A stretch of 13,040 nt of DNA, taken from assembly GCA_020057445.1 (NCBI GenBank), contig JAGVFV010000131.1, forward strand, positions 1 to 13,040. Reading direction: 5' to 3'. The position numbers and the translations under genes were made by a program. Positions within the stretch are counted from its first letter, which is position 1, and every line of letters starts with the position of its first letter. This document shows, piece after piece, positions 12,927 through 13,040 of this stretch. The notes beneath the pieces are model-generated. The model saw nothing but the letters and a program-made list of their open reading frames with translations, was not told the origin of the DNA and did not search any database. Source of the DNA: an archaeon (GTDB taxonomy: Archaea; Nanobdellota; Nanobdellia; Woesearchaeales; JAHJEM01).

Positions 12927-13040
12927 ATGTCAGAACACACAAAGAAAAATGAGTTTTTCCCATCCGATGAATATGGACCGACATGAGAGATACAATGAGA
13001 AAGAGAACACGTCCGCGCATCTGCACGGCATGAGTCCCCG
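12927..13040 (+). other. Right-edge stretch, possibly the start of a divergent gene
   Basis: An ATG at 12927 has leaderless spacing from the TATA box at 12896-12905 and reads MSEHTKKNEFFPSDEYGPT before a TGA at 12984-12986. A second frame starts at an ATG at 12949 (MSFSHPMNMDRHERYNEKEN) and stays open to the window end. Neither is recognised. A tiny peptide, a frameshifted gene or non-coding DNA are all possible. Confidence 0.25.

Overview
The window looks archaeal. It carries archaeal information-processing genes (diphthine synthase, Sec61-gamma/SecE, Spt5, the wybutosine enzyme Taw3) beside FtsZ. At least seven genes have a TATA-like box about 25-30 bases before the start codon, as expected for leaderless archaeal mRNAs. 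The small compact genes, short gaps and tyrosine-rich secreted proteins suggest a DPANN-type lineage (Woesearchaeota-like), but that placement is inference; no rRNA is present to settle it.

Layout. Positions 1-2357 hold a possible gene tail at the left edge and then four minus-strand genes: secE, spt5, an unknown 102-aa protein and dphB. secE and spt5 overlap by one base. Positions 2430-7910 form an inserted-looking island of three plus-strand genes. Each has its own promoter, an N-terminal membrane segment, one short RHS-associated core, and a different C-terminal domain: an HEIGH metallopeptidase-like tip, an unrelated HEVGH metallopeptidase-like tip, and a Fic-like tip. A minus-strand AAA_14/DUF4143 ATPase lies between the second and third. 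ftsZ follows on the minus strand (7935-9011). Because ftsZ-secE-spt5 is a familiar archaeal gene string and all three point the same way here, the island appears to split that string.

Positions 9187-10940 hold a nucleotidyltransferase fused to a helical (HEPN-like) domain, taw3, and a small unknown gene convergent with taw3. Positions 10971-12840 form a minus-strand operon of three exported or membrane-anchored proteins, two of them very tyrosine-rich. Its promoter lies near 12900, and the right edge may hold the start of a divergent gene.

The main point of interest is the tandem family of miniature RHS proteins. It has polymorphic-toxin architecture (conserved stem, swapped tips, mosaic DNA identity between copies). 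It lacks the large YD-repeat shell of bacterial Rhs, and no gap after a tip is long enough for a conventional immunity gene. A plausible but unproven reading is a set of membrane-anchored effectors used against other cells or a host.
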